Assembly (NCBI GenBank): GCA_023511995.1
Contig: JAIMAL010000009.1
Span: forward strand, 1 to 64,000
Length of the DNA stretch: 64,000 nucleotides
From: Burkholderiales bacterium
GTDB lineage: Bacteria; Pseudomonadota; Gammaproteobacteria; Burkholderiales; Thiobacteraceae
Direction: 5' to 3'
This document shows positions 8,269 to 16,746 of this stretch, in pieces. A program made the position numbers and the translations under genes. The notes under the pieces were generated by a model, which was not told the DNA's origin, did not search any database, and was given only the letters and a program-made list of their open reading frames with translations. Position 1 is the stretch's first letter, and each line of letters starts with the position of its first letter.

Positions 8269-9611
8269 GGCAGCAGGACCCCCTGGCGAAGTTGCGCCAG
8301 CGCCCGTTCCCCGGCTGTGAGGGGCGCAAGCCTGGCCTGCCAGTAAGGGTTGAAGAGGCTGCCCAGCTCCTCACGCTGGAACAGGGGGTTTTTGCCGTCG
8401 GGCCTGGCAAAAAACACTTCCACCTTCGCTACCGCCGCGCTTTCACCGCCCGCGTGGGCACCCTGGTAGAGCTCCAGACTGCCTTGGGGCTTGATGGTGC
8501 TCGCACCGCCGGAGAACCGCTGCGCAGTGCGGGCTTTGGTAACGCGAATGGCCAGCACCGTTCGGGGGTCCTCAGCCTTGAGGGCCGTCTCGGACAGCTC
8601 GTAAAAAGGAGGGATGGCGCCACTCCACATACTCTCCGGCGGGAATCCCGGTGCCGAGTTACCCTGGGCCCGTGCGCTGGCATCCGGGTTGGTACCGGTG
8701 GAACCGGCGTAGTCATAGGCCGAATCGTCGAGCCCACCCAGGGAGGCGGCGGTGCCCCACCCCACGGGATCCTCGGAGTGCTTGCATTTGAGTTTGCGGA
8801 AGCTGTAGAGATGGGCCGACAGGGTGTCCATGGACTTCCAGCCATCTACCATGTCGATGAATTCCGTACTGCCCCGTTTTTTCAACTTCACGCCAACGCA
8901 GAGGACAACCACCCCCACATCCCAGTTGCGGCTTTGCAAGAAGGCATCCCGCGCCTCGTGGACGAGTTGCCCCATACGCCGACGTTCTTCCCGGGTGGAA
9001 TAGCGCCGAGTAAAACCAGCGAAATCATCCGCCAAGGGCAGGATGTCCACCTTGGCGTCGGGATCGTTTCGTTTCGCCACTTCGTCCATCAGTGTTTTGC
9101 GGGTAGCAAGCGCAATGCTGTTGCCTGGTCCATGGGTACTCAGCCACGCTTTGCCGAGCCCGCCCAGGGCCATCTGGTGTCGCATGACAGAGGTCGCCAG
9201 GCCCGGCGCTAAAAGGGTCTCGAGTTCCTTCGCGACCTCCGCCAGCGCGGCAGCGATTGCAGGACCACCGGGCAGCATGGCGACGTACTTTGCGATGTTC
9301 TCGGACGCTTTCGCTCCATACCTTAGCCAACCGGCGAGCCCCACGGCATGGCCAATGGCGATTTCGTTGGCGATGATGGCCCGGTTGATGTAGGCGTCGT
9401 AGTTGAGCAGACGCGCCTCGAAGACACCAGCGCTGTAGGCCACGGCATCCGCGGTGTTGGTGAGGCGGATTTTCTCCTGCACCAGTTGGCCGCTGTTGAA
9501 CATGAAAAACAGGATCGCGGCCACCGCGGTGAGGAACACCAGCCCCAGGGGCAGCGCCTGGCCCTCTTGCGCGCCGGATCGGCAGCCGCCCGCGACCCAT
9601 CGCAAACCCAT
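8265..9611 (-). CDS. TadG-like pilus assembly protein
   Basis: 448 residues. The N-terminus has the TadG-type entry EGQALPLGLVFLTAVAAILFFMFNSGQLVQEKIRLTNTADAVAYSAG: one membrane helix followed by the conserved N-T-A-D-A-x-A segment. The large C-terminal part is periplasmic with no von Willebrand A domain that I can see. TadG proteins anchor or link the pilus machinery to the envelope. It is second in the operon, 24 nt after flp, whereas tadG normally lies at the distal end of tad loci. Confidence 0.8.
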   Translation of the reverse strand: MGLRWVAGGCRSGAQEGQALPLGLVFLTAVAAILFFMFNSGQLVQEKIRLTNTADAVAYSAGVFEARLLNYDAYINRAIIANEIAIGHAVGLAGWLRYGAKASENIAKYVAMLPGGPAIAAALAEVAKELETLLAPGLATSVMRHQMALGGLGKAWLSTHGPGNSIALATRKTLMDEVAKRNDPDAKVDILPLADDFAGFTRRYSTREERRRMGQLVHEARDAFLQSRNWDVGVVVLCVGVKLKKRGSTEFIDMVDGWKSMDTLSAHLYSFRKLKCKHSEDPVGWGTAASLGGLDDSAYDYAGSTGTNPDASARAQGNSAPGFPPESMWSGAIPPFYELSETALKAEDPRTVLAIRVTKARTAQRFSGGASTIKPQGSLELYQGAHAGGESAAVAKVEVFFARPDGKNPLFQREELGSLFNPYWQARLAPLTAGERALAQLRQGVLLP

Positions 9612-9635
9612 GCCTATCCCGCGGGGTGGACGTGC

Positions 9636-9899
9636 TTACTTGCTCTTCTGGTTGACGTAGTTCTCCAACGTGTTTTTCGTGTCAGCCGTGGTTGCGGCCT
9701 GATCGGCAGCGTTCTTCGCATTTCCCCTCGCCGAGGAGCCATCCTCCCCCGCGAGTTCCTTGGCGATGGCCGCCGTCTGGTTGCGCACCGTCTGCCCGAA
9801 ATACTGATAGACCGCGATGGCGGCAATGGCCACCATTGCCACGATAATGATGTATTCGGTCATGCCTTGCCCACGTTGGCGGGCGATGATTGCTTTCAT
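9636..9899 (-). CDS. flp: Flp major pilin
   Basis: The subunit of the Flp pilus, which mediates surface attachment in many bacteria. The 87-residue precursor has a short basic leader (MKAIIARQRG) cleaved after the glycine, then QGMTEY with the conserved Glu-Tyr pair, and a hydrophobic helix up to about residue 35. The rest is hydrophilic, rich in Ala and Lys (KNAADQAATTADTKNTLENYVNQKSK). A strong GGGGGGAG ribosome-binding site lies 6 nt before the ATG. It is the first gene of the operon, so the promoter should lie in 9900-10079; I see no convincing -35/-10 pair there. Confidence 0.92.
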   Translation of the reverse strand: MKAIIARQRGQGMTEYIIIVAMVAIAAIAVYQYFGQTVRNQTAAIAKELAGEDGSSARGNAKNAADQAATTADTKNTLENYVNQKSK

Positions 9900-10079
9900 G
9901 GCTTCTCCCCCCGTTAAACAGAGATAGCGGTTTCACGAGTATGCGGGTGGCATGTTATGCGAATGCGGATGTCGTAGTCAAGGGGACAGGAGCATATTCG
10001 ACTCGCATAGCGCCGATTGCGCCGTACCCAGGTCCGGGGTTGGGGCCATGAGCCCGCAGCCCTGACGGCGGGCGCGGAT

Positions 10080-10670
10080 CTACGCCGGCTGGCGGGGGAA
10101 GCGGTGAAAAGCCCGGTCGGTGAGCACCGCGTCGAGGGGGATGTCCCAGGGCTCGCGTGGCAGTCGGGGCACGCGCTGGAATTCGTAAGCCACGCCGATG
10201 AGCCGCGGCTTGCGCCACACGCGGCGGTGGCGCAGATAACCCAGGGTGGCATCGTAGAAGCCCCCGCCCATCCCCAGCCGGTTTCCTTCCCCATCGAAGG
10301 CAACCAGCGGCAGAAAGAGGATGTCAAGCGCCCGGGCGCGCACCCGCCTGGGTGAGGCGTGTTCGTGGATGCCGAAGCGGTTGCGGTACCAGGTGGGGCG
10401 CGCCGTCAGGCGGGAAAACCACAGGGGCTGCGCTGCGCGTGGCGGCACCACCGGCAGATAGCACTCGCGGTTGAGCCACAGCGCCGCGTTGAGGAGGGGG
10501 AGGAGGTCGATTTCCTCCGCGGTGGGCAGGTAAAAGCCGATTCGCCGTGCCATGAGGAGCCGGTGATGTATCGCCAGCCGCAACAGCCGCCGCGCCGCAG
10601 CACGCGCCTCCTTGAGGCTCACCGCGCGCCGGCGTTCGCGGATGGCACGACGCAGCTCGGCTTTGCTCAT
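10080..10670 (-). CDS. fau: 5-formyltetrahydrofolate cyclo-ligase
   Basis: Converts 5-formyl-THF to 5,10-methenyl-THF with ATP. ATG at 10670 gives 196 residues beginning MSKAELRRAIRERRRAVS, the usual family start. The C-terminal half has the signature LPLVAFDGEGNRLGMGGGFYDATL (near residues 130-155) and GVAYEFQRV. A much longer frame open upstream to 11114 runs through the 6S RNA and is not coding. The gene lies directly downstream of zapA and 6S RNA on the same strand, the arrangement seen in E. coli (ssrS-ygfA) and many other proteobacteria; in E. coli it is cotranscribed with 6S RNA. Confidence 0.92.
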   Translation of the reverse strand: MSKAELRRAIRERRRAVSLKEARAAARRLLRLAIHHRLLMARRIGFYLPTAEEIDLLPLLNAALWLNRECYLPVVPPRAAQPLWFSRLTARPTWYRNRFGIHEHASPRRVRARALDILFLPLVAFDGEGNRLGMGGGFYDATLGYLRHRRVWRKPRLIGVAYEFQRVPRLPREPWDIPLDAVLTDRAFHRFPRQPA

Positions 10671-10751
10671 GGAAAGTTTGCCGGCGGGCGGCTTCGCCGC
10701 CCCGTAGCAACGACAGGGGTGGAATCCCCACCGGGGGGAAGCGGAAAAGGG

Positions 10752-10926
10752 GCCCCCCGCGAATGCCGTCCGACCGTTCTCCTGAACCCAGGGTTCAGGG
10801 GGTCGCAGCCGGGGCGCCGCAGGTACGTCCGCAGGGGACGCGCACAAAAGCGTCCGAAAGGCCGCAACCAAGCACAAGTGCGTTGGTTCAAGGAAGTTTT
10901 GGCCGTAACGGACACCGCAGGGGATG
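10752..10926 (-). ncRNA. ssrS: 6S RNA
   Basis: About 175 nt between zapA and fau on the same strand. On the minus strand the 5' end CCCCTGCGGTGTCCG can pair with the 3' end CGGACGGCATTCGCGGGGG, giving the long closing stem. The 3' arm has the hallmark CCTGAACCCTGGGTTCAGG hairpin (about 10781-10799), comparable to the CCTTGAACCAAGGGTTCAAGG element of E. coli 6S RNA. The large central bulge that mimics open promoter DNA lies between. 6S RNA binds the housekeeping RNA polymerase in stationary phase. Ends are estimated from the stem to within a few bases. Confidence 0.85.
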
Positions 10927-10950
10927 AACGGGACGCGGGACCCATGCGGG

Positions 10951-11265
10951 TCACTTCCGGAACAGATCGTCCTGCTCGGCCATGGCCTCGTCGATCTGTT
11001 TCTCGAGGGAATGGATTCTACGCTTGATGTCGCCCACGTCAAAGCCCCCCATCCGGGTGCTGAGGAGCTCGTGGGCAATGTTGAGGGCGGCCATGATGGC
11101 GATGCGTTCCACACCGATCACCTTGCCGGCGTCGCGAATCTCGCGCATCTTGCGGTCCAGATAGTCCACCGCCTGCAGGAGTTTTTCCTCCTCCCCCGGC
11201 GCGCAAGCGACGCGAAACTCGCGCCCCATGATGGTGACGTCGATGCCCTTGGTGTTGGCGGCCAT
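10951..11265 (-). CDS. zapA: Cell division protein ZapA
   Basis: A small FtsZ-associated protein that promotes Z-ring bundling. The 104 residues begin TKGIDVTIMGREFRVACAPGEEEKLLQAVDYLD, typical of ZapA, followed by the IGVERIAIMAALNIAHELL helix and a C-terminal coiled coil (IKRRIHSLEKQIDEAMAEQDDLF). It starts 2 nt after the zapB-like stop and is followed by 6S RNA and fau. Confidence 0.93.
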   Translation of the reverse strand: MAANTKGIDVTIMGREFRVACAPGEEEKLLQAVDYLDRKMREIRDAGKVIGVERIAIMAALNIAHELLSTRMGGFDVGDIKRRIHSLEKQIDEAMAEQDDLFRK

Positions 11266-11267
11266 GG

Positions 11268-11462
11268 TCAGCTTTCGGGAATCCGCTGAAGCAGGTTTTG
11301 CAGGCGCGCCCGGGCGCCATCAAGCTTTTCGTGCAGGGCCTTGTTGACGTTCTGCTCGGCGGCGAGCTGCTGGCGGAGCGCGTGGTTTTCGTCCCGCAGT
11401 CTGGTGCAAAAGCGCACCAGGGCCGAGACCTTTTCCTCCAGACTTCTGAGCTCCGCATCCAT
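11268..11462 (-). CDS. Small coiled-coil protein, ZapB-like, upstream of zapA
   Basis: 64 residues from the ATG at 11462 (MDAELRSLEEKVSALVRFC). Nearly the whole protein is one predicted coiled coil (RLRDENHALRQQLAAEQNVNKALHEKLDGARARL), similar in size and form to the ZapB-like small proteins found upstream of zapA in betaproteobacteria. A frame open to 11534 adds 24 residues that look like upstream leader rather than protein. A TACAAT -10-like hexamer lies at 11498-11503 on this strand. Function in division is inferred from form and neighbour. Confidence 0.8.
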   Translation of the reverse strand: MDAELRSLEEKVSALVRFCTRLRDENHALRQQLAAEQNVNKALHEKLDGARARLQNLLQRIPES

Positions 11463-11564
11463 GGCGACACTCTGGCTTGTTGTTCCTTTAAAGTCAAATT
11501 GTAACAGCTTCTTTCGCAAGTGTTTTGGCAGCAACAGCGCCAGCGGCAGACGGGGCCTCCCGGG

Positions 11565-11570
11565 TATAAT
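11565..11570 (+). promoter_or_regulatory. -10 hexamer for the riboswitch/btuB transcript
   Basis: A perfect TATAAT about ten bases before the start of the cobalamin riboswitch, at the right distance for transcription to start at its 5' end. I see no good -35 box at the standard spacing, so this promoter may be weak or need an activator. Confidence 0.55.
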
Positions 11571-11575
11571 GGCGG

Positions 11576-11772
11576 ACGTTTCAGGTGCCCCGCGGCCGCC
11601 AGGCCGGGGGGTGAAACTGGGAAGTCAGGTCGAAAGCCTGCGCTGCGCCCGCAACGGTAGGCGAGTTGCGGCATGCCAGGACGGCCACCCCGGCCGTCCA
11701 GCCACTGGGAAACCGGGAAGGCGGCATGCCCGCGCGATGCGCCCTCGCAAGCCCGGAGACCGGCCTGAAACG
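11576..11772 (+). promoter_or_regulatory. Cobalamin (AdoCbl) riboswitch
   Basis: The conserved landmarks are in order: TCAGGTGCCC near the 5' end; GGGTGAAACTGGGAAGTC (about 11609-11626); the CGCTGCGCCCGCAACGGTA core at 11641-11659; the B12 box GCCACTGGGAAACCGGGAAG at 11701-11720; and the 3' CGCAAGCCCGGAGACCGGCCTG closing region (about 11745-11766). It lies upstream of the BtuB-type receptor, so cobalamin binding should reduce receptor expression. The expression platform is probably within 11773-11904 before the start codon; I could not decide whether it acts on translation or termination. Confidence 0.95.
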
Positions 11773-11904
11773 AAGCCGCGGATACTGCGGGGGTGCGGTA
11801 TGGCGGGGTAAGCCTTTTTGCCTTTGTCCTTCCCGCTCCCGGCTATCCGCATCCACAACGTCTGCGGCATGCGGGACGCATGCCGTCCGACCCAGGGAGC
11901 AGCC

Positions 11905-13740
11905 ATGAAAAAAACCCTCCTCTGTGGCGCCATTGCCTGCGCCTTCACTCCGGCTTTCGCCGAGGATGTCAGCACCTTCGATCTGGGCACCATCGTCGTC
12001 ACCCCCGCCCGCGCACCGCAGCCCCTGGCGGAGGCGGTGAGCAGCACGACGGTGATCACGCGGGAGGAAATCATCCGCGCCGGGCAGCAAAGCCTCGTTG
12101 AGCTCCTGCAAGCCCAAGGCGGCGTGGAAATCGCCACCAACGGCGGACCGGGGCAGGTAGCATCGGTCTTCATCCGCGGGGCGGAGAGCCACCACACCCT
12201 GGTGCTGGTGGACGGGGTGCGCATGGAGAACGTCACCAGCGGCACCACCGCCCTGGAACACATTCCCCTCGCCCAAATCGAACGCATCGAAATTCTGCGC
12301 GGTCCGGGTGCCAGTCTCTATGGGGCGGATGCAATCGGCGGCGTCGTGCAGATCTTCACCCGTCGCGAAAAGGGCGCCGGCTTCGATGCCGCCCTGGGTG
12401 CGGGTTCCGACCAGGCCGCCCGCGCCGGCCTCGGCGCCTGGCAGCGTTGGGGCGCCACCCAGGTGAATTTCCGCGTCGGCCACACCACCGTCGATGCCCC
12501 CTCCGCCAGCAACGCCAGGGCAGGGACGTTCATTTACAACCCCGACCGCGATCCCTACCGCAATACGTCCCTGAGTCTCTCCCTCGACCACGACTGGGAC
12601 GGCGGCAACCGCGCCGGCGTGTCGTTTTTTGCGGCGCAGGGGAATGTGCACTTCGATGCAGGCGCCGGCAGCGACCCGGTAAAAAAGGAACGTCTGCAAA
12701 CCGTCGCCGCCTACACCCACAATCGGCTGGGCAGCGGATGGGAAAGCCTGGTGCGCATCGCCCAAGCGGTGGATGACTACCGGTTCGTCAACGTGCCTTA
12801 CGCTGCGGTGAAGTCCATCCAGGACCAGTTCACCTGGCAGAACGACTGGCGCCTTGCCACCGGCCAGACCTTGACCGCGGGGCTGGAGTACACTGCAAGC
12901 CGCATCGAGACCTCTACCGCCTACGACCGCACCCGCCGCCACGTGGCTTCCGCCTTCGCCATCTACCGTCTGCAAAAGGGGCCGCAGGATTTGCAGCTTT
13001 CGCTGCGCCACGATGACAACAGCCAGTTTGGCGGCCATACCACCGGCGGTATCGGCTATGGCCTGCGCCTGTCCCCCGACTGGCGCGCGAGCGCCAACCT
13101 GGCCACCGCCTTTCGCGCCCCAAGCTTCATGGATCTCTATTTCCCTGGCTTTGCCAACCCGGATCTCAAGCCGGAGCGCTCCCTCGGCGGCGAGGTGAGC
13201 CTCCACTACGGCCAGGCTGGCCCCTCCGTGAGGTTTACCGCCTTTGCCAACCGGCTGCGGGATCTCATCGCCTTCGATTGGGGAGCGAGCAAGCCCACCT
13301 GCCCCTGGGGCTGCCCGGTCAATGTCGGCCGCGCCAATACCCAGGGCGTGGAAGTGGCCGCACGGCTGCCCCTCTCCGGGAACCTGAGGCTCACCGCGCA
13401 AGGCACAGTGCAGAAGACCGAGGATGCCGACACCGGCCGAAGACTGCCGCGGCGCGCAGAATACTTCGGCAGCCTGGGGCTTCTCTGGCAGCAGGCCGCC
13501 TGGGAGCTTTCCGGCGAGCTCGTGGGCAGTGGCGACCGCTTCGACTCCCGCAATGAAGCTCCCTCAAGCCGGTTGCCTGCCTATGGGGTGATGAACTTGC
13601 AGGCGGCCTATCGCCTTGAGCGCGATCTCACCCTTGCGCTGCGCTGGAACAACGTCTTCGATCGCCAATACGAGCTCGCCAAGGGTTATCCCGCCCCGGG
13701 CGCCTCGGCCTTCGTGGAGCTGCGCTACACCCCCCGCTGA
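11905..13740 (+). CDS. btuB: BtuB-type TonB-dependent cobalamin receptor
   Basis: An outer-membrane beta-barrel for TonB-driven uptake, most likely of cobalamin because the gene sits behind a cobalamin riboswitch. ATG at 11905 follows a GGGAGC ribosome-binding site and gives 611 residues with a signal peptide (MKKTLLCGAIACAFTPAFA). Then comes the TonB box region (FDLGTIVVTPAR), the plug domain (VITREEIIRAGQQSLVELLQ ... ILRGPGASLYGADAIGGVVQIFTRR, residues about 50-155), and a barrel ending in a C-terminal aromatic-containing strand (ASAFVELRYTPR). No other cobalamin genes are in the window. Confidence 0.93.
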   Translation: MKKTLLCGAIACAFTPAFAEDVSTFDLGTIVVTPARAPQPLAEAVSSTTVITREEIIRAGQQSLVELLQAQGGVEIATNGGPGQVASVFIRGAESHHTLVLVDGVRMENVTSGTTALEHIPLAQIERIEILRGPGASLYGADAIGGVVQIFTRREKGAGFDAALGAGSDQAARAGLGAWQRWGATQVNFRVGHTTVDAPSASNARAGTFIYNPDRDPYRNTSLSLSLDHDWDGGNRAGVSFFAAQGNVHFDAGAGSDPVKKERLQTVAAYTHNRLGSGWESLVRIAQAVDDYRFVNVPYAAVKSIQDQFTWQNDWRLATGQTLTAGLEYTASRIETSTAYDRTRRHVASAFAIYRLQKGPQDLQLSLRHDDNSQFGGHTTGGIGYGLRLSPDWRASANLATAFRAPSFMDLYFPGFANPDLKPERSLGGEVSLHYGQAGPSVRFTAFANRLRDLIAFDWGASKPTCPWGCPVNVGRANTQGVEVAARLPLSGNLRLTAQGTVQKTEDADTGRRLPRRAEYFGSLGLLWQQAAWELSGELVGSGDRFDSRNEAPSSRLPAYGVMNLQAAYRLERDLTLALRWNNVFDRQYELAKGYPAPGASAFVELRYTPR

Positions 13741-13758
13741 AGTCGGCGCCAAAAACGC

Positions 13759-13784
13759 AAAAGCCCGCCAGACGGCGGGCTTTC
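13759..13784. terminator. Rho-independent terminator between btuB and the Do protease gene
   Basis: An 8-bp GC-rich stem AGCCCGCC/GGCGGGCT with an AGAC loop (13762-13781). It is flanked by A residues on the left and TTT on the right, so it can act in both directions. It separates convergent genes, btuB (plus) and the protease (minus). Confidence 0.85.
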
Positions 13785-13798
13785 TCGCGGGTCTGCCC

Positions 13799-15253
13799 TC
13801 ACTCCGCCAGCCGCACGGGCAAAAAGAGCGTCATGCGGCCGCGCTGGATGAGCAGGGCGATGACGCGGGCATCCTGGTTCTGTTTCACCAGTCGGGCAAA
13901 ATGGGCCACGTCGCGCACCTTCTCGCTGTTGACGGCGAGGATCACATCCCCCGGCTGCACGCCGGCGCGCTCCGCCGGACCCGAGACACTTTGCACCAGC
14001 ACGCCGTGGCTCACCCTGAGGCGTGCCTTCTGCTGCGGTGTGAGGTCGCTGACGGCAACGCCAAGGCGCCCCTCCTCTTCGCCCTCGCCGCCGCTATCCG
14101 CCACGGTCGCGTTGTCATCCCACTCGCCCAGGGTCACGGTGAGTTCACGGCTTTTGCGCTCGCGCCAGACCTCGACCTTCACTTTCGCGCCGGGTTTCAC
14201 CGATCCCACCAGGCGCGGCAGGGTGCTGGAGTCTGTCACCTCGCGGCCATCGAATTTGAGGATGACATCCCCCGGCTGGATGCCGGCCTTCTCCGCAGCG
14301 CTGCCCGGCTCCACCTGGCTCACCACCGCACCTCTGGCCTCCTTGAGGCCGAAGGATGCGGCGAGATCGGGCGTCACTTCCTGGATCACCACCCCGAGCT
14401 TGCCCCGGGAGACCTTGCCCGAGGTTTTGAGCTGGTTGGCCACTTCCATGGCCACGTCGATGGGAATGGCGAAGGACAAGCCCATGTAGCCGCCGGTGCG
14501 GCTGTAGATCTGGGCGTTGATGCCCACCACCTCGCCGCGCATGTTGAAGAGGGGCCCGCCGGAATTGCCCGGGTTGACGGCGACATCGGTCTGGATGAAG
14601 GGCACGTAACCGTCCCCCGGGAGATTGCGCCCTTTGGCGCTGACGATGCCCGCGGTCACGGAGTTCTCAAAGCCGTAGGGCGAACCGATGGCCACCACCC
14701 ATTCCCCCACCTTGAGTTTGTTGGGATCACCGATGGGGACGGTGGGCAGATTCTTCGCCTCGATCTTGAGGAGCGCAACGTCGGTGCGCCGGTCCTTGCC
14801 GACGATCTTCGCCTTGAAGGTGCGCTTGTCCGTGAGTTTCACCACCACTTCCGTGGCGTTGTCCACCACATGGGCATTGGTGAGGATGTAGCCGTCCGGG
14901 CTGATGATGAAGCCGGAACCCAGGGAATGGGTCTCGAATTCCTGCGGTCCCTGGGGGACGGGCGGCATGAAGCGCCGGAAGAATTCGTAGAAGGGATCGT
15001 CGGGATCCAGCCCCGGAAAGCCAAAAGCCCGGCCACGGATTTTCTGCGTGGTGCTGATGTTGACCACCGCCGGCCCCTCCTTTTCCACCAGGGCGGAAAA
15101 ATCAGGCAAGGCCACGACGGTGGCGGAGGCCGCCTGCGGCGCCGCCGGCTCACTGCGGGGCGCGGCGGGCGGGGAGGAGGCAGGCTGGGAACAGGCGGCC
15201 AGGGGATAGAGCAGGGTGATCAGAACGGCTGCTTTGCGCACAAGGTCGAACAT
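13799..15253 (-). CDS. Do-type (DegP/DegQ/MucD-like) serine protease with a lipobox
   Basis: An envelope quality-control protease. The trypsin-like domain shows the catalytic His (LTNAHVVDNA), Asp (RRTDVALLKI) and Ser (NPGNSGGPLF). Two PDZ domains follow (GVVIQEVTPDLAASFGLKEARG... and LGVAVSDLTPQQKARLRVSHGV...), each with the V-x-P-G-D-V-I-L loop. At 484 residues it is the usual size. The N-terminus ends in LLYPLAACSQ, a good lipobox with Cys21 and Ser at +2, so it may be an outer-membrane lipoprotein rather than soluble like E. coli DegP. A low-complexity Pro/Ala linker follows. The GGAGTG ribosome-binding site is well placed. Confidence 0.93.
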   Translation of the reverse strand: MFDLVRKAAVLITLLYPLAACSQPASSPPAAPRSEPAAPQAASATVVALPDFSALVEKEGPAVVNISTTQKIRGRAFGFPGLDPDDPFYEFFRRFMPPVPQGPQEFETHSLGSGFIISPDGYILTNAHVVDNATEVVVKLTDKRTFKAKIVGKDRRTDVALLKIEAKNLPTVPIGDPNKLKVGEWVVAIGSPYGFENSVTAGIVSAKGRNLPGDGYVPFIQTDVAVNPGNSGGPLFNMRGEVVGINAQIYSRTGGYMGLSFAIPIDVAMEVANQLKTSGKVSRGKLGVVIQEVTPDLAASFGLKEARGAVVSQVEPGSAAEKAGIQPGDVILKFDGREVTDSSTLPRLVGSVKPGAKVKVEVWRERKSRELTVTLGEWDDNATVADSGGEGEEEGRLGVAVSDLTPQQKARLRVSHGVLVQSVSGPAERAGVQPGDVILAVNSEKVRDVAHFARLVKQNQDARVIALLIQRGRMTLFLPVRLAE

Positions 15254-15375
15254 GGGACACTCCTGATGGATTATGATTGCTTGTTCACATTGCCGGCGTG
15301 GTGACAGACAGCCGGCTTGGGCAAAAGTTTACGCCTGCACCTTCGGTTTCCGCTTCATTCCGCCCTTAACCCATC

Positions 15376-16737
15376 ATGCACATCCATATCCTCGGCATCT
15401 GCGGCACCTTCATGGGGGGCATCGCGGCGCTCGCCCATGCCGCCGGCCACCGCGTCACGGGCTGTGACAGCAACGTCTATCCGCCCATGAGCACCCAGCT
15501 CGCGGCGCTGGGCATCCGCCTCATCGAGGGCTACGACCCGGACCAGGTCCGGCTTGCACCCGACATCTACGTGATCGGCAATGTCGTCTCCCGCGGCAAC
15601 CCTCTGCTCGAGGAAATCTTAAACCGCGGCCTGCCCTACACCTCGGGCCCCCAGTGGCTGCGGGAAAACATTCTGGCCGACAAATGGGTGCTCGCCGTCT
15701 CCGGTACCCATGGCAAGACCACCACCACTTCCATGCTTGCTTGGCTTTTGGAGCAGGGTGGCCTCGCACCCGGTTTTCTCGTCGGGGGTGTGCCGGAAAA
15801 TTTCGGGGTGTCCGCCCGGCTCACGGATTCACCTTTTTTCGTCGTCGAGGCGGATGAGTATGACACCGCCTTCTTCGACAAGCGCTCCAAGTTCGTCCAT
15901 TACCGGCCGCGCACGCTGATCATCAACAATGTGGAGTTCGACCACGCGGACATCTTCCCCGACCTTGCCGCCATCGAGACCCAGTTTCACCACTGTGTGC
16001 GCACGGTGCCGGCAAACGGGCTCATCGTGGCCAACGGCCGGGAGGAGAGTGTGGCCCGCATCCTCGCCCGGGGCTGCTGGACACCGGTGGAACGCTTCGG
16101 CGCAGCAGACGGCTGGCAGGCGGGCCCCGTGGATGGGGCGGGGGGCTTCGAGGTGTCCTTTGCCGGCATCCCCCAGGGGCGCGTGCAATGGAGTCTTCTC
16201 GGCGAACACAACCGCCTCAATGCCCTGGCGGCCATCGCCGCCGCCCGCCATGCCGGCGTGCCCGCCGCCACCGCCATCGCCGCGCTTTCCAGCTTCCGCA
16301 ACGTGAAGCGCCGCCTTGAGGTGCGGGGCAGCGTGGCCGGCATCACCGTCTATGACGACTTTGCCCACCATCCCACGGCCATTTCCACCACGCTTGCCGG
16401 CCTGCGCCAGAAGGTGGACTCGGCGCGCATCCTCGCCGTGCTCGAGCCCCGCTCCAACACCATGAAAATGGGCGTGATGAAAGACCGTCTGCCCCCCAGT
16501 CTCGCCGCGGCCGACCATGTCTTCTGCTATGGGGCCAATCTGGGCTGGGATGCCCACGCGGTGTTTGCCGTCATGGGCGAGCGGGCGGAAGTGCACGATG
16601 ATCTCGACACCCTGATCGAGGCCATCGTCCGCTTTGCGCGGCCCGGCGACCACATCCTCATCATGAGCAACGGCAGCTTCGGCGGCATCCACGACAAGCT
16701 CCTCGCACGCCTGAGCCAACAAAGCCCTGCCCCTTGA
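15376..16737 (+). CDS. mpl: UDP-MurNAc:L-alanyl-gamma-D-glutamyl-meso-DAP ligase
   Basis: A peptidoglycan-recycling enzyme that joins recovered murein tripeptide to UDP-MurNAc. The 453 residues begin MHIHILGICGTFMGGIAALA, the Mpl N-terminus. The Mur ligase ATP loop VSGTHGKTTTTSMLA is near residues 115-130; the VEADEYDTAFFDKRSKFVHYRP segment is specific to Mpl; and YDDFAHHPTAI lies near residue 335. Divergent from the Do protease; 122 nt separate the starts. Its 3' end lies 9 nt from the convergent sensor kinase gene. Confidence 0.95.
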   Translation: MHIHILGICGTFMGGIAALAHAAGHRVTGCDSNVYPPMSTQLAALGIRLIEGYDPDQVRLAPDIYVIGNVVSRGNPLLEEILNRGLPYTSGPQWLRENILADKWVLAVSGTHGKTTTTSMLAWLLEQGGLAPGFLVGGVPENFGVSARLTDSPFFVVEADEYDTAFFDKRSKFVHYRPRTLIINNVEFDHADIFPDLAAIETQFHHCVRTVPANGLIVANGREESVARILARGCWTPVERFGAADGWQAGPVDGAGGFEVSFAGIPQGRVQWSLLGEHNRLNALAAIAAARHAGVPAATAIAALSSFRNVKRRLEVRGSVAGITVYDDFAHHPTAISTTLAGLRQKVDSARILAVLEPRSNTMKMGVMKDRLPPSLAAADHVFCYGANLGWDAHAVFAVMGERAEVHDDLDTLIEAIVRFARPGDHILIMSNGSFGGIHDKLLARLSQQSPAP

Positions 16738-16746
16738 ACCGCGTTC

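Noticed and set aside
10671-11114. 5' extension of the cyclo-ligase gene
   Set aside because: The stretch encodes 6S RNA and overlaps zapA.
11581-13401. A 606-residue minus-strand frame antisense to btuB
   Set aside because: Low-complexity Gly/Ala/Arg composition and overlap with the riboswitch and receptor; no domain seen.
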